DNA from: an uncultured Pelagibacteraceae bacterium
GTDB lineage: Bacteria; Pseudomonadota; Alphaproteobacteria; Pelagibacterales; Pelagibacteraceae
NCBI GenBank assembly: GCA_902523895.1
Contig: CABZAZ010000001.1
Location: 62,001-126,000, forward strand
Direction of reading: 5' to 3'
DNA length: 64,000 bases
How positions within the stretch are numbered: the first letter of the stretch is position 1; each line of letters opens with the position of its first letter. This document shows, piece after piece, positions 8,076 through 18,841 of the stretch. Under the pieces are notes generated by a model. It was not told the DNA's origin. It saw nothing but the letters and a program-made list of their open reading frames with translations, and did no database searches. The translations under genes were made by a program, and so were the position numbers.

Positions 8076-9351
8076 ATCGAATTCATTACATATTTTTTAA
8101 CTTTTTCAATATCATTTGAAAGAAGTTCAAATTTTTCTTTTCTGTCATAAACATATTTAAGACTTTCTGGTAGATTTTCAGTTTTTGATATTGCATCTTC
8201 TATTGCCTTTGGAAATTTACACGGATGTGCAGTTGATAATACAACGCAATTTTTTTCTAATCCTAATTTTCTAACAGCACCAATACCTACTGCGGTATGC
8301 GGATCAACTACCATCTGATGTTCATCATTGATAGTTTTTATCATTTCAACAGTTTCGTTTTCATCAAGCATCTCAGATACAAAATTCTTTTTGATTTTAT
8401 CTAAATCATTTTTATCAATTTTATAGGTATTATTTTTTATTTCAGCCATTACACCTTTTGTAACTTCTGAGTTACAATCTTTTACATCATATAAAAGCCT
8501 CTCAAAATTACTTGCTATTTGTATATCCATACTTGGAGTATTTGTTTCCTCAACTTTCTTTTGACAATAGTCACCGTCTGATATGGCTCTATGAAGTATG
8601 TCATTTTTATTTGTAGCTACGATTAGCTTATCAATTGGAAGGCCTAATTTTTTTGCTAAGTATCCAGCATAAATATCACCAAAGTTTCCTGTTGGAACAG
8701 AAAAGGATAAAGGCTGACCATTTCCAACTTTAAAGAAAGCGTAAAAATAATACACCGATTGAGCAATAATTCTTGCCCAATTAATTGAATTTACCCCTGA
8801 CATATTAATCGCTTTTGAAAATTTTTCGTCATTAAACATTGCTTTTACTAGATTTTGACAGTCATCAAAGTTGCCCTCTACTGCAATATTAAACACGTTA
8901 TTCTCCTCATGTATTGTCATTAACCTTCTTTGTACAGGTGAAATTTTATTATTTGGGTGTAATACAAAAACATTTAAATTGCTTTTTCCTTTTAAAGCAT
9001 CGATTGCATTGCGATATCTTTAAAAGCAAGTGTGGGTCCATGAAATAGTTCTAATACTTTTAAATTTCCGAGATTAGAAATTTTAACAACATCGTCAGAT
9101 CTAAAATTTGAATATGATTTTGAAATCATAGAGATTAGATCATCTTTAGACATGAAATCTCCAATAAATGGATAAATTATTTCAGCAGCTAAATCATTGT
9201 AACTAAGATTTTTTAGATTATGTAATTCTTCCTTTTGGAATTGTTTAATTGATTTAGGAACAAAAAGTCCTCCATCGTCCGCCAATCCTTTGAGGAAAAC
9301 ATCTTTAAAAGAAAAGTTTTTTTGATTATTTCTTGTACTAATGTAATTCAT
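8072..9351 (-). pseudogene. thrC: Threonine synthase broken by an internal deletion and frameshift
   Basis: Threonine synthase turns phosphohomoserine into threonine with PLP. The 5' part (8992-9351, 119 codons) is normal, starts with MNYISTR and includes the PLP-lysine motif TLAFKDIAMQ, then meets TAA four codons later. The rest is open in another frame: from about 9007 it reads AIDALKGKSNLNVFVLHP and continues to a normal C-terminus at 8072. The stretch that should join them, including the phosphate-binding SGDTGSAA loop, is absent. From family length (about 465) roughly 30 residues are missing. The frames differ by one, so the deletion is 3n+1 bases (about 91-97), apparently at a short GCA repeat. 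No single frameshift can restore the protein. Both parts otherwise look unmutated, so the event is recent or a sequencing/assembly artefact. Confidence 0.88.
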
Positions 9352-10005
9352 TTAATAATTCTTTTTTCTAAAATATAAATATAGCAAAAGAATTGAAAGC
9401 GCTAATGAAAACCAAGTAATAGCGTATTTTTGATGATTATTAGAAATATTTGCAGTAATTTTTTTTGGTCTGGGTAACTGATAATTTCCATCTAAATAAA
9501 TAATATATTTAGAAAAATTTTTACCTGTAAATTTTAAAATATCTTCTCTATTTAAACTAAACCAGTAATTTTCATCTAAATCATTATCTGGCTTAAAGAT
9601 ATTTTTTCTACCTTGTAATCTTAGGGTTCCGATAATATTTTTTTGATCAAATACGTTTATTTCTTGAGTACCTTTTTTTTCAAATGGTATCCAACCTCTA
9701 TTTATCAAAAAATTTTCATCCTCAATCGTAATTGGATTTATTACTTCAAATCCAGGTGTACCAGAGTCATTTAAATTGTATAAATAAATTTGCTTATCAA
9801 AATCTATAGACCCTGAAGTTTTAATTTTTAGAAAATTTTCTTTGTTTGATTGAGCTAATTCCACCGGAGGATTTTTTAATGAATTTTCAATTTCTAAAAT
9901 TAAATTATTTTTCCAATTTAGACGGATAATTTGCCACGTACCTAGTCCAATAAAAACAAAAATAAAGAAAATTATAAAGACGGAAAATAAAAACTTATGT
10001 TTCAA
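9352..10005 (-). CDS. surf1: SURF1-family cytochrome oxidase assembly protein
   Basis: 217 residues. SURF1 (Shy1) is a membrane factor that helps insert heme a into cytochrome oxidase subunit I. The topology is typical: an N-terminal helix (about 4-24) with the family signature GLGTWQIIRLNWK, a central extracytoplasmic domain with INRGWIPFEKKG, and a C-terminal helix (ITWFSLALSILLLYLYF). The N-terminal helix is followed by the basic/aromatic pattern expected of the family. The gene ends one base before the thrC start codon and begins eight bases after ctaE, as the seventh gene of the oxidase operon. Confidence 0.93.
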   Translation of the reverse strand: MKHKFLFSVFIIFFIFVFIGLGTWQIIRLNWKNNLILEIENSLKNPPVELAQSNKENFLKIKTSGSIDFDKQIYLYNLNDSGTPGFEVINPITIEDENFLINRGWIPFEKKGTQEINVFDQKNIIGTLRLQGRKNIFKPDNDLDENYWFSLNREDILKFTGKNFSKYIIYLDGNYQLPRPKKITANISNNHQKYAITWFSLALSILLLYLYFRKKNY

Positions 10006-10013
10006 GGATCAAA

Positions 10014-10802
10014 TTAACTTCCCCAAATATATATTGCAGCAAACAAAAATAACCAAACAACGTCAACAAAATGCCAGTACCATGCAGCTGCTTCAAAGCC
10101 AAAATGATGGTCTTTGGTAAAATGACCTAATTTTCCTCTCCATAAACATACTGCTAAAAAAATTGTTCCAACTATAACATGGAAGCCATGAAAGCCTGTT
10201 GCCATGTAAAAAACAGAACCATAAATATGATCTGAAAAAGTAAATGTAGCATGATGATATTCGTATGCTTGAAGTGCTGTAAAAAATGCTCCAAGAATTA
10301 CCGTTAGCACTAATCCTTGTATAAAACCTTTTCTGTCACCTTCTAATAATGAATGGTGAGACCAAGTGACTGTTGTACCTGATAATAGTAAAACTAATGT
10401 GTTAATCAAAGGTATATCCCAAGGATCGAAAGTCACAATATCTTTAGGTGGCCACACGTTTCCTACAAAATCATTTGGGAAAAGACTAACGTCAAAGTAA
10501 GCCCAAAACCAAGCAACAAAAAACATTACCTCAGATGCGATAAATAAAGTCATTCCATAACGGTGATGAATTTGGACTACTGGGGTATGATGACCTTGAT
10601 GTTCTGCTTCAATGACCACATCTCTGAACCACATATATGCGCCATAAATTAAAAGAGCTAATCCAAGATACATTCCCCATGAAACATCTGAATGCATGTA
10701 ATACACAGCACCTATAGCTAATACTAAGCAAGAAAACGAAACGTAAATAGGCCAAGGACTTGGATCCACTAAGTGATAATCATGTTTTTTTTCAGCTGAC
10801 AT
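10014..10802 (-). CDS. ctaE: Cytochrome c oxidase subunit III
   Basis: 262 residues, seven predicted membrane helices. Subunit III of the aa3-type oxidase stabilises the complex and the proton-uptake site; it has no redox centre. Recognisable family segments are HDYHLVDPSPWP at the N-terminus, a conserved membrane Glu (FIASEVMFFVAWFWAYF) and the C-terminal AAAWYWHFVDVVWLFLF. The order ctaG-ctaE-surf1 matches alphaproteobacterial oxidase operons. It begins ten bases downstream of ctaG. Confidence 0.98.
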   Translation of the reverse strand: MSAEKKHDYHLVDPSPWPIYVSFSCLVLAIGAVYYMHSDVSWGMYLGLALLIYGAYMWFRDVVIEAEHQGHHTPVVQIHHRYGMTLFIASEVMFFVAWFWAYFDVSLFPNDFVGNVWPPKDIVTFDPWDIPLINTLVLLLSGTTVTWSHHSLLEGDRKGFIQGLVLTVILGAFFTALQAYEYHHATFTFSDHIYGSVFYMATGFHGFHVIVGTIFLAVCLWRGKLGHFTKDHHFGFEAAAWYWHFVDVVWLFLFAAIYIWGS

Positions 10803-10811
10803 TTTTTTGAA

Positions 10812-11345
10812 TTATGATTGTTTATAATAATCTGTCGAGAAAAAAGTATACGACATAGTTACATCTTCTAGGTTTTTAACACTTGGATCATTAATCATTT
10901 CAGGGTCTAGATAAAAAGTCATTACATAGGTGGCTTTTTCTCCTGCTTTTAGTTCTTGTTTTTCAAAACAAAAACAGCCAAGTTTACTATAATATTTTCC
11001 AAAACTTGCTGGTGATACGTTAAAACTTGCTACACCGGCAGTTGGTTCGCTACTATAATTTTCAACTTCAAACTCTATTTTGTTAACTTGGCCAACTTTC
11101 ACATCTATAACATTCGATTTTGCCTTAAAATCCCAAGGTAGATTATTCACGTTAGTATCAAATCTAACACTCACTACTTTATTTAGAACTATTTTAGGAG
11201 CACTGTTTGAAATTTGAGTAGTACCTCCAAAACCCGTTACTCTACAAAATAAATCATATAAAGGTACTGCAGCGTAGGATAGACCTAACATAAATACAAA
11301 TATCCCTATAAGAACTAATGGTGTAAGATTTTTTTTTTGTATCAT
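10812..11345 (-). CDS. ctaG: Cytochrome c oxidase assembly protein CtaG (Cox11)
   Basis: 177 residues. A membrane-anchored copper chaperone that loads CuB into subunit I. One N-terminal membrane helix (about 9-29) is followed by an Ig-like periplasmic domain. The copper-binding pair is in GCFCFEKQ (C124 and C126), and C34 lies just after the helix in YDLFCRVTGFGG, all as in Cox11. The start overlaps the stop of the small coxF-like gene (ATGA). Confidence 0.97.
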   Translation of the reverse strand: MIQKKNLTPLVLIGIFVFMLGLSYAAVPLYDLFCRVTGFGGTTQISNSAPKIVLNKVVSVRFDTNVNNLPWDFKAKSNVIDVKVGQVNKIEFEVENYSSEPTAGVASFNVSPASFGKYYSKLGCFCFEKQELKAGEKATYVMTFYLDPEMINDPSVKNLEDVTMSYTFFSTDYYKQS

Positions 11346-11467
11346 ATTGCTCTATCAAAAACTCCAGTGTTATATAATGTAAATAAAAAAAGAAAAATCA
11401 TGAAGGCAATAATCGCTAATGCCGTCTTGATATTTTTTTTCTTAGTTTTTTTATCTGGTATAATCAT
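11342..11467 (-). CDS. coxF: Small CoxF-like membrane protein of the oxidase operon
   Basis: 41 residues; it begins MIIPDKKTKKKN and ends NTGVFDRAI. A basic cytoplasmic head is followed by one hydrophobic helix (about 14-33) and a short tail. Its start overlaps the ctaB stop (ATGA, 11464-11467) and its stop overlaps the ctaG start (ATGA, 11342-11345), so it exactly fills the gap between the two assembly genes. Alphaproteobacterial oxidase operons commonly carry a small single-helix gene (coxF) here. The match is by position, size and topology, not detailed sequence. Its function is not established; a role in oxidase assembly is inferred. Confidence 0.82.
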   Translation of the reverse strand: MIIPDKKTKKKNIKTALAIIAFMIFLFLFTLYNTGVFDRAI

Positions 11468-12378
11468 AAAATCTTATCTATCAGAAAAAGCACAAAAACC
11501 AAAAATAAATATAAAATAGAATAGCCAAATATTGATTTAGCTTTTTTTGCACTAAATTTATTTTTTTTAAATTTATAAAGATCGAAACATAGATAATTGT
11601 AATAAATAGTTAATAACAATGATGGAATAAGAAAAACAAGTCCTACAAAGTTGATTACATATGGAAAAATTATAACTGGAAGCATTATCAAAGAGTAGAC
11701 AAAAATATTTACTTTAGTGCTCTCTATCCCATTTGTTAGAGGAAGCATGGGTATATTAGCTTTTTTATAATCTTCTGATTTATATAAGCTTAATGCCCAA
11801 AAATGTGATGGAGTCCAAAAGAAAATAATTAAAAAAAATACAAGAGGTTCAAGAGATAAAGATCCTGTAGCAATAGTCCAGCCTATAACAGGAGGAAGAG
11901 CTCCAGCCGCACCACCAATAACAATATTCTGTGAGGTTCTTTTTTTTAGCCAAATTGTATAAATTAAAACATAAAATATAATAGTAAAAAGTAATATTCC
12001 TGCAGATACTCGATTTGTAAAATAATCTAGTGCAACTACTGAAATAAGCGATAAGGTTATTCCAAATATAAGAGCCTGATTTTTATTAACTTTACCTGTT
12101 GGTATTGGTCTTAGGCAAGTTCTACTCATTAAAGCATCAAGATCAGACTCATACCACATGTTTAATGCTCCTGCTGCTCCTGCGCCCATTGAAACTAGTA
12201 ATATTCCAATTATTGCATCTTGAGTTGAAACCATAGTTGGGGCTGTTAATAATCCAACCGCACAAGTAAATATCACAAGCGACATTACTCTTGGTTTCAT
12301 CAATTTAAATAATTCAGAAAAATTTAGTAAGTCTTCTTGAGACAGATTATCTTTTTTTAATTTTGAACTACTCATCAA
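11464..12378 (-). CDS. ctaB: Protoheme IX farnesyltransferase
   Basis: 304 residues, about nine membrane helices (UbiA superfamily). It adds a farnesyl group to heme b to make heme o, the precursor of heme a for the oxidase. The first Asp-rich prenyl-diphosphate motif is NMWYESDLDALMSRT, followed by the R-P-I-P-T-G pattern typical of CtaB/CyoE; the second region lies around YKSEDYKKANIPMLPL. The start is MMSSS or the next Met. It sits 17 bases downstream of ctaD. Farnesyl diphosphate comes from the same isoprenoid pool that IspH feeds. Confidence 0.97.
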   Translation of the reverse strand: MMSSSKLKKDNLSQEDLLNFSELFKLMKPRVMSLVIFTCAVGLLTAPTMVSTQDAIIGILLVSMGAGAAGALNMWYESDLDALMSRTCLRPIPTGKVNKNQALIFGITLSLISVVALDYFTNRVSAGILLFTIIFYVLIYTIWLKKRTSQNIVIGGAAGALPPVIGWTIATGSLSLEPLVFFLIIFFWTPSHFWALSLYKSEDYKKANIPMLPLTNGIESTKVNIFVYSLIMLPVIIFPYVINFVGLVFLIPSLLLTIYYNYLCFDLYKFKKNKFSAKKAKSIFGYSILYLFLVFVLFLIDKIL

Positions 12379-12395
12379 TTTTAAAGCTTTTATTC

Positions 12396-14845
<2,450 letters not shown>

Positions 14846-14905
14846 TTTTAATAGCTATATAAAGCTCTTTTATAAAAATTACACTTTAGTTTTCGCGACA
14901 ATTTA

Positions 14906-15607
14906 TCAATTAATCACATAATTTACGATCGAAATTGCAGATATGACTGCTGTTTCTGACCTTAAAATATTCTCATTAATTTTAATAGGTTGAACGCCCT
15001 TAAAAGAGAGAATCTTCTCTCTTTCAGTCTCTGAAAAATCTCCCTCAGGACCTATGATTATACAAACAGGCTTATCTGTAAATTTTGATTTATCAATTTT
15101 TTTAATATTTGAATTTAAATCTGTAAAAATTAGATTCATCGAATTTTTTTTGAGAAAGTCATTTAAATCTTGAGCCTCTTCAATTGTTGGTACATTGATA
15201 CGGTTTGATTGTTCACTGGCCTCAATTACAATTTTTTCTATGCGATCTTTATTAATTTTTCTAACAACTGTTCTATCAAAAATAATTGGTAAAAATTTTG
15301 TAACTCCAAGCTCTGTTGCTTTTTGCAGCATAAAATTCTGATAGTTTGATTTTATAGGAGAAAATGCTAACCATAATTCTTTGGTTGTCTCTTTTTGTCT
15401 TAGTTGTTTTATTGTTTTAAATTCAACAATATTTTTGAATATTCCTAAAACTTTTGCCTCCCACTCTCCCTCTTTATTAAATAATGAGAAAACCTCATTT
15501 TCTTTTACTCTCATTACTTTACTTAAATAATGTGATTGATTCTTATCGAGTTTATCAATCATGTTTGCTGATAAAGTATCTGAAAAAAATAATCTAATAT
15601 TACTCAT
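14906..15607 (-). CDS. rsmE: 16S rRNA (uracil-1498-N3)-methyltransferase
   Basis: 233 residues. It methylates U1498 of 16S rRNA with SAM. The C-terminal SPOUT (knotted) domain shows the signature IIGPEGDFSETE and the knot strand ENILRSETAVISA near the end; the N-terminal half is the PUA-like RNA-binding barrel (SHYLSKVMRVKENE). It is immediately upstream of the oxidase operon on the same strand but 60 bases away, and divergent from the HAD gene at 15625 with only 17 bases between starts. Confidence 0.95.
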   Translation of the reverse strand: MSNIRLFFSDTLSANMIDKLDKNQSHYLSKVMRVKENEVFSLFNKEGEWEAKVLGIFKNIVEFKTIKQLRQKETTKELWLAFSPIKSNYQNFMLQKATELGVTKFLPIIFDRTVVRKINKDRIEKIVIEASEQSNRINVPTIEEAQDLNDFLKKNSMNLIFTDLNSNIKKIDKSKFTDKPVCIIIGPEGDFSETEREKILSFKGVQPIKINENILRSETAVISAISIVNYVIN

Positions 15608-15624
15608 TTGTGTTAAGTTAATTT

Positions 15625-16287
15625 ATGAAAAATATTAAAGCAATAATTTTTGATGCTTATGGCACATTGTTTGATGTCAATTCAGCTGCTGAAAAATGTA
15701 AAGACAAGATTGGAGCTAAGTGGGAAGATTTTGCAAATTTTTGGAGAACAACTCAGCTAGAATACACCTGGCTTAGAAGTCTTATGGGAAGACATAAGGA
15801 TTTTTGGCAAATTACAGAAGATAGTTTAGATAAATCAATGAAAACTTTTGATATTGACTCTTCAATGAAAAGTGAATTATTGAATTTATATAAAGTTCTT
15901 TCACCTTTTAAGGAGGTTCCAGAAACTCTTAAAAAATTAAAAGAAAAGAATTTTAAATTAGCTGTACTTTCAAATGGAAACCCATCTCTTTTAAAAGAGT
16001 TAGTTGAAAGTAATAATTTAGATAATCTATTCGATGATTTATTTTCAATAGAGGAAGTTGGAATTTATAAACCAGACTCTAAAGTTTATGAATTGCCTAT
16101 CAAAAAGTATAAAATTAAAAGCAATGAAATAGCTTTCTTAAGTGCAAACACTTGGGATGTTTCAGGAGGTGGAAATTATGGTTATCATTCTATTTGGGTA
16201 AACCGTAATAATAATATCTTTGACAATCTTGATTACAAACCCAAAAATCAAGTTAAAAATTTAAGCGAGCTTGTTAATTTAATTTAA
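15625..16287 (+). CDS. Haloacid dehalogenase-like hydrolase (type II family)
   Basis: 220 residues, HAD superfamily. Motif I is IIFDAYGTLFD with nucleophile D10; motif II is LAVLSNGNP; motif III is a Lys in YKPDSKVYE; motif IV is SANTWDVSGGGNYGY. The SxNxWD pattern and the AYGTLFDV start are those of L-2-haloacid dehalogenases, which hydrolyse 2-haloacids. Many family members have other or unknown substrates, so I do not assign one. It may be co-transcribed with the CDGSH gene that follows after 17 bases. Confidence 0.85.
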   Translation: MKNIKAIIFDAYGTLFDVNSAAEKCKDKIGAKWEDFANFWRTTQLEYTWLRSLMGRHKDFWQITEDSLDKSMKTFDIDSSMKSELLNLYKVLSPFKEVPETLKKLKEKNFKLAVLSNGNPSLLKELVESNNLDNLFDDLFSIEEVGIYKPDSKVYELPIKKYKIKSNEIAFLSANTWDVSGGGNYGYHSIWVNRNNNIFDNLDYKPKNQVKNLSELVNLI

Positions 16288-16304
16288 ATTAAAATGCAGA
16301 TAAT

Positions 16305-16544
16305 ATGAATAAAGGACAAAGAGCTGGGAATAGCGCATTAGCTATAGAAGTCGAACAGGGAAAATCTTATTACTGGTGTAGCTGTGGTAAAAGTTCTAAG
16401 CAGCCATTTTGTGATGGTTCGCATAAAGGAACAGAATTCAAACCCTTGACTTATAAAGCTGAATTAACAAAAAAAGTGTTCTTTTGTGTATGCAAACAAA
16501 CAAACGATCAACCTTTTTGTGATGGCTCGCATAACAAAAAGTAA
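16305..16544 (+). CDS. CDGSH iron-sulfur protein with two clusters
   Basis: 79 residues with two CDGSH motifs in tandem, each C-x-C...C-D-G-S-H: C25, C27, C36 and H40, then C61, C63, C72 and H76. Each should bind a [2Fe-2S] cluster with 3Cys-1His coordination, as in mitoNEET-type proteins (bacterial two-motif class, soluble, no membrane anchor). The biological role is unknown; redox sensing or Fe-S transfer is suggested for the family. It lies between the HAD and pirin genes, possibly as one unit. Confidence 0.93.
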   Translation: MNKGQRAGNSALAIEVEQGKSYYWCSCGKSSKQPFCDGSHKGTEFKPLTYKAELTKKVFFCVCKQTNDQPFCDGSHNKK

Positions 16545-16580
16545 TATTGCAAATCGAAATAGAACAACTATTTTAATCTG

Positions 16581-17417
16581 ATGAAAAATATTGAAGTAAA
16601 TAAAATCATTGATCCTATTCCAGCATCGGATGGGGCTGGAGTTAAATTAAAAAGAAGTATTGGTGTTGAACCAAATTATTTTGATCCTTTTTTAATGCTA
16701 GATGAATTTGGTTCGGAAAATAGTGAAGATTATATTGCTGGATTTCCTCCACATCCACATAGAGGAATTGAAACGGTTACCTATATGCTTGCTGGTGACT
16801 TTGAGCATGAAGACAGTACTGGCGGAAAAGGTAGAATGACTGCTGGCGATGTTCAATGGATGAAAACAGGAAGTGGAATTATTCATTCTGAAATGCCTGC
16901 TATGAAAGAGGGAAAACTTCATGGATTTCAATTATGGATAAATATGCCAGCAAAATTAAAAATGAGTAAACCAGAATATATTTACATTGATGCAGATAAA
17001 ATGAGTGTTCACGAAGATGATGATAAGCAAGTAAAAGTAATTGCAGGCAAATTTCAAAAAGCTGAAGGTCCAGTTAAAGGACATAATGTCGAACCAATTT
17101 ATTTTGATGTTGAATTAAATAAAAACAAAAATTTTAAATTTAGTATTCCCTCTTCGCATAATACATTTATCTATCTCATAAAAGGTGAAATAAAAATTGG
17201 TGAAAAAGAACATGAAAAAGTCAAGGATAGTACTTTGATCTTGCTATCGAAAGGTGAGGATTTAAAAGTCAAAGCACAATCTGATACAAAATTCTTAGTT
17301 ATTTCAGGTAAACCAATTAATGAAGAAATAGCTAGAGGTGGACCATTTGTAATGAACACTAAAGCAGAAATCTTGCAAGCTGTTCAAGATTATCATAATG
17401 GTACATTTGTAAAGTAG
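16581..17417 (+). CDS. Pirin family protein
   Basis: 278 residues, bicupin. The N-terminal cupin has the pirin signature PPHPHRGIETVTYMLAGDFEHED (written here as two overlapping parts: metal His pair in PHPHRG at about 56-61, and His/Glu further on in EHED), followed by MKTGSGIIHSEMP. The C-terminal domain includes FVMNTKAEILQAVQDY, typical of the family end. Pirins bind iron; some are quercetin 2,3-dioxygenases and others redox sensors, so the exact job is open. It is followed three bases later by a quinone oxidoreductase gene, which hints at redox or quinone detoxification. Confidence 0.92.
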   Translation: MKNIEVNKIIDPIPASDGAGVKLKRSIGVEPNYFDPFLMLDEFGSENSEDYIAGFPPHPHRGIETVTYMLAGDFEHEDSTGGKGRMTAGDVQWMKTGSGIIHSEMPAMKEGKLHGFQLWINMPAKLKMSKPEYIYIDADKMSVHEDDDKQVKVIAGKFQKAEGPVKGHNVEPIYFDVELNKNKNFKFSIPSSHNTFIYLIKGEIKIGEKEHEKVKDSTLILLSKGEDLKVKAQSDTKFLVISGKPINEEIARGGPFVMNTKAEILQAVQDYHNGTFVK

Positions 17418-17420
17418 ATA

Positions 17421-18392
17421 ATGAAATCAGTTCAAATAGATAAATTTGGTGGACCAGAGGTTTTGGTTACAAAAGATATAGAACTAGAGAAGCCTGGTCC
17501 AAAAGAGGTATTAATTAAAAATTTATCAATTGGTTTGAATTTTATAGATATTTATCATCGAACAGGCCTTTATCCTATCCCATTACCTAGCGGTATTGGA
17601 CTTGAAGCTTGTGGAGTAATTGAAGAAGTTGGATCAGAAGTAAAATTATTTAAAGTTGGTGATAGAGTTACTCATGCATCAATGCCTATCGGTGCTTACT
17701 CAGAAAAGCAAATAATGCCTGAGGAAAAATTAGTATCTGTTCCAGACGGAGTCTCTGACGAGGTAGCGTCTTGCATTACATTAAAAGGAATTACTGCAGA
17801 ATACTTGTTACACAGAGCATATCCATTAAAAAAGGGTGATAAAGTTTTATATCATGCTGCAGCAGGTGGACTTGGCCAAATTTTATGTCCATGGGCTAAT
17901 GCAATAGGTGCTGAAGTTATTGGAACTGTGGGCTCAAAAGCCAAAGAGGACATTGCTAAAAAAAATGGTTGCCATCATGTAATTAATTATTCTGAAAAAA
18001 ATTTTGTTGAAGAAGTTGAAAAAATTGTTGGTAAAAACGGTATTGATGTTGTTTACGATGGTGTTGGTATCAAAACTTTCAAAGGATCAATTGAAACATT
18101 AAAGATTAGAGGAATGATGGTAGCTTTTGGGAATGCATCAGGTTACGTTGATACCATAGATGTTAAAAAAGATATAAACACAAAAGGTCTTTTTTTTACA
18201 AGGCCATCTATTGCTCATTACACTATAAAAAGAGAGGAGCTTGTAGAGTCTGCAAAAAAAGTTTTTGATGCACTCATATCAAAAAAATTTGATGTTGAAA
18301 TTTCAAAGAAGTATTCACTTCAGGATGCTGCTCAAGCTCATAAAGATCTAGAAGCAAGAATTTTAACTGGTCCCGCAGTTATTATTCCTTAA
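17421..18392 (+). CDS. NADPH:quinone oxidoreductase-like zinc-free MDR dehydrogenase
   Basis: 323 residues, medium-chain dehydrogenase/reductase family, quinone oxidoreductase (Qor) branch. The N-terminal GroES-like part contains NFIDIYHRTGLYP, typical of Qor; the structural and catalytic zinc ligands of alcohol dehydrogenases are absent. The Rossmann part has AAAGGLGQILCPWA (about 150-163), the NADPH motif of Qor. Likely reaction: one-electron reduction of quinones or reduction of an activated double bond with NADPH. It follows the pirin gene after three bases. The 3' end overlaps the convergent DUF2721 gene by 11 bases. Confidence 0.92.
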   Translation: MKSVQIDKFGGPEVLVTKDIELEKPGPKEVLIKNLSIGLNFIDIYHRTGLYPIPLPSGIGLEACGVIEEVGSEVKLFKVGDRVTHASMPIGAYSEKQIMPEEKLVSVPDGVSDEVASCITLKGITAEYLLHRAYPLKKGDKVLYHAAAGGLGQILCPWANAIGAEVIGTVGSKAKEDIAKKNGCHHVINYSEKNFVEEVEKIVGKNGIDVVYDGVGIKTFKGSIETLKIRGMMVAFGNASGYVDTIDVKKDINTKGLFFTRPSIAHYTIKREELVESAKKVFDALISKKFDVEISKKYSLQDAAQAHKDLEARILTGPAVIIP

Positions 18393-18789
18393 ATTGAATA
18401 TCCATATCGGAGAGGTGAAGTCTAAGAGCTTTAGTTGAAATTTGAATTTCCATAATAAAAAATATAATTGAAATCATCATTGATAGGCAACATGAGCCAA
18501 AAATTATTCTTGCCACAAAAAGTTCCTCTAAATAAAGTCCAAAAACTGTCAACATATTAAATAGAAATCCAAAAGCGGCAAATAAGATGCTTAATTTTAA
18601 AACACCTATTCTTTTTTCTAAATTTAACAATTGGTCCTTCCATTCAGGTGGAGTGTGCTTTTCAAATACATACTCATCATGAATTTTTCTAATTAGAGAG
18701 CTTAGGGTATGAAACCGGTTAGAATAAACTCCCATTATCAATGGGATTGCTGGAAACATTAAGGCTGTTACTGTGTAATCTATATTCAT
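18382..18789 (-). CDS. DUF2721 family membrane protein
   Basis: 135 residues from the ATG at 18789 (MNIDYTVTALMFPAIPL); an upstream ATG at 18810 would add seven. Hydrophobic segments lie near the N-terminus (TALMFPAIPLIMGVY) and as a pair in the second half (LSILFAAFGFLFNMLTVFGL and RIIFGSCCLSMMISIIFFIM). The NRFHTLSSLIRKIHDEY stretch after the first helix is characteristic of DUF2721. No function is known. The start region is divergent from ubiA. Confidence 0.82.
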   Translation of the reverse strand: MNIDYTVTALMFPAIPLIMGVYSNRFHTLSSLIRKIHDEYVFEKHTPPEWKDQLLNLEKRIGVLKLSILFAAFGFLFNMLTVFGLYLEELFVARIIFGSCCLSMMISIIFFIMEIQISTKALRLHLSDMDIQFKE

Positions 18790-18841
18790 ACGAATCAGTT
18801 TGATTATCAATCTTGCCTTTGTTATTTACAAGTAAATTCTT

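Noticed and set aside
8920-9010. Programmed frameshift in thrC
   Set aside because: No slippery sequence, and the SGDTGS region is physically missing, so a frame change alone cannot produce the enzyme.
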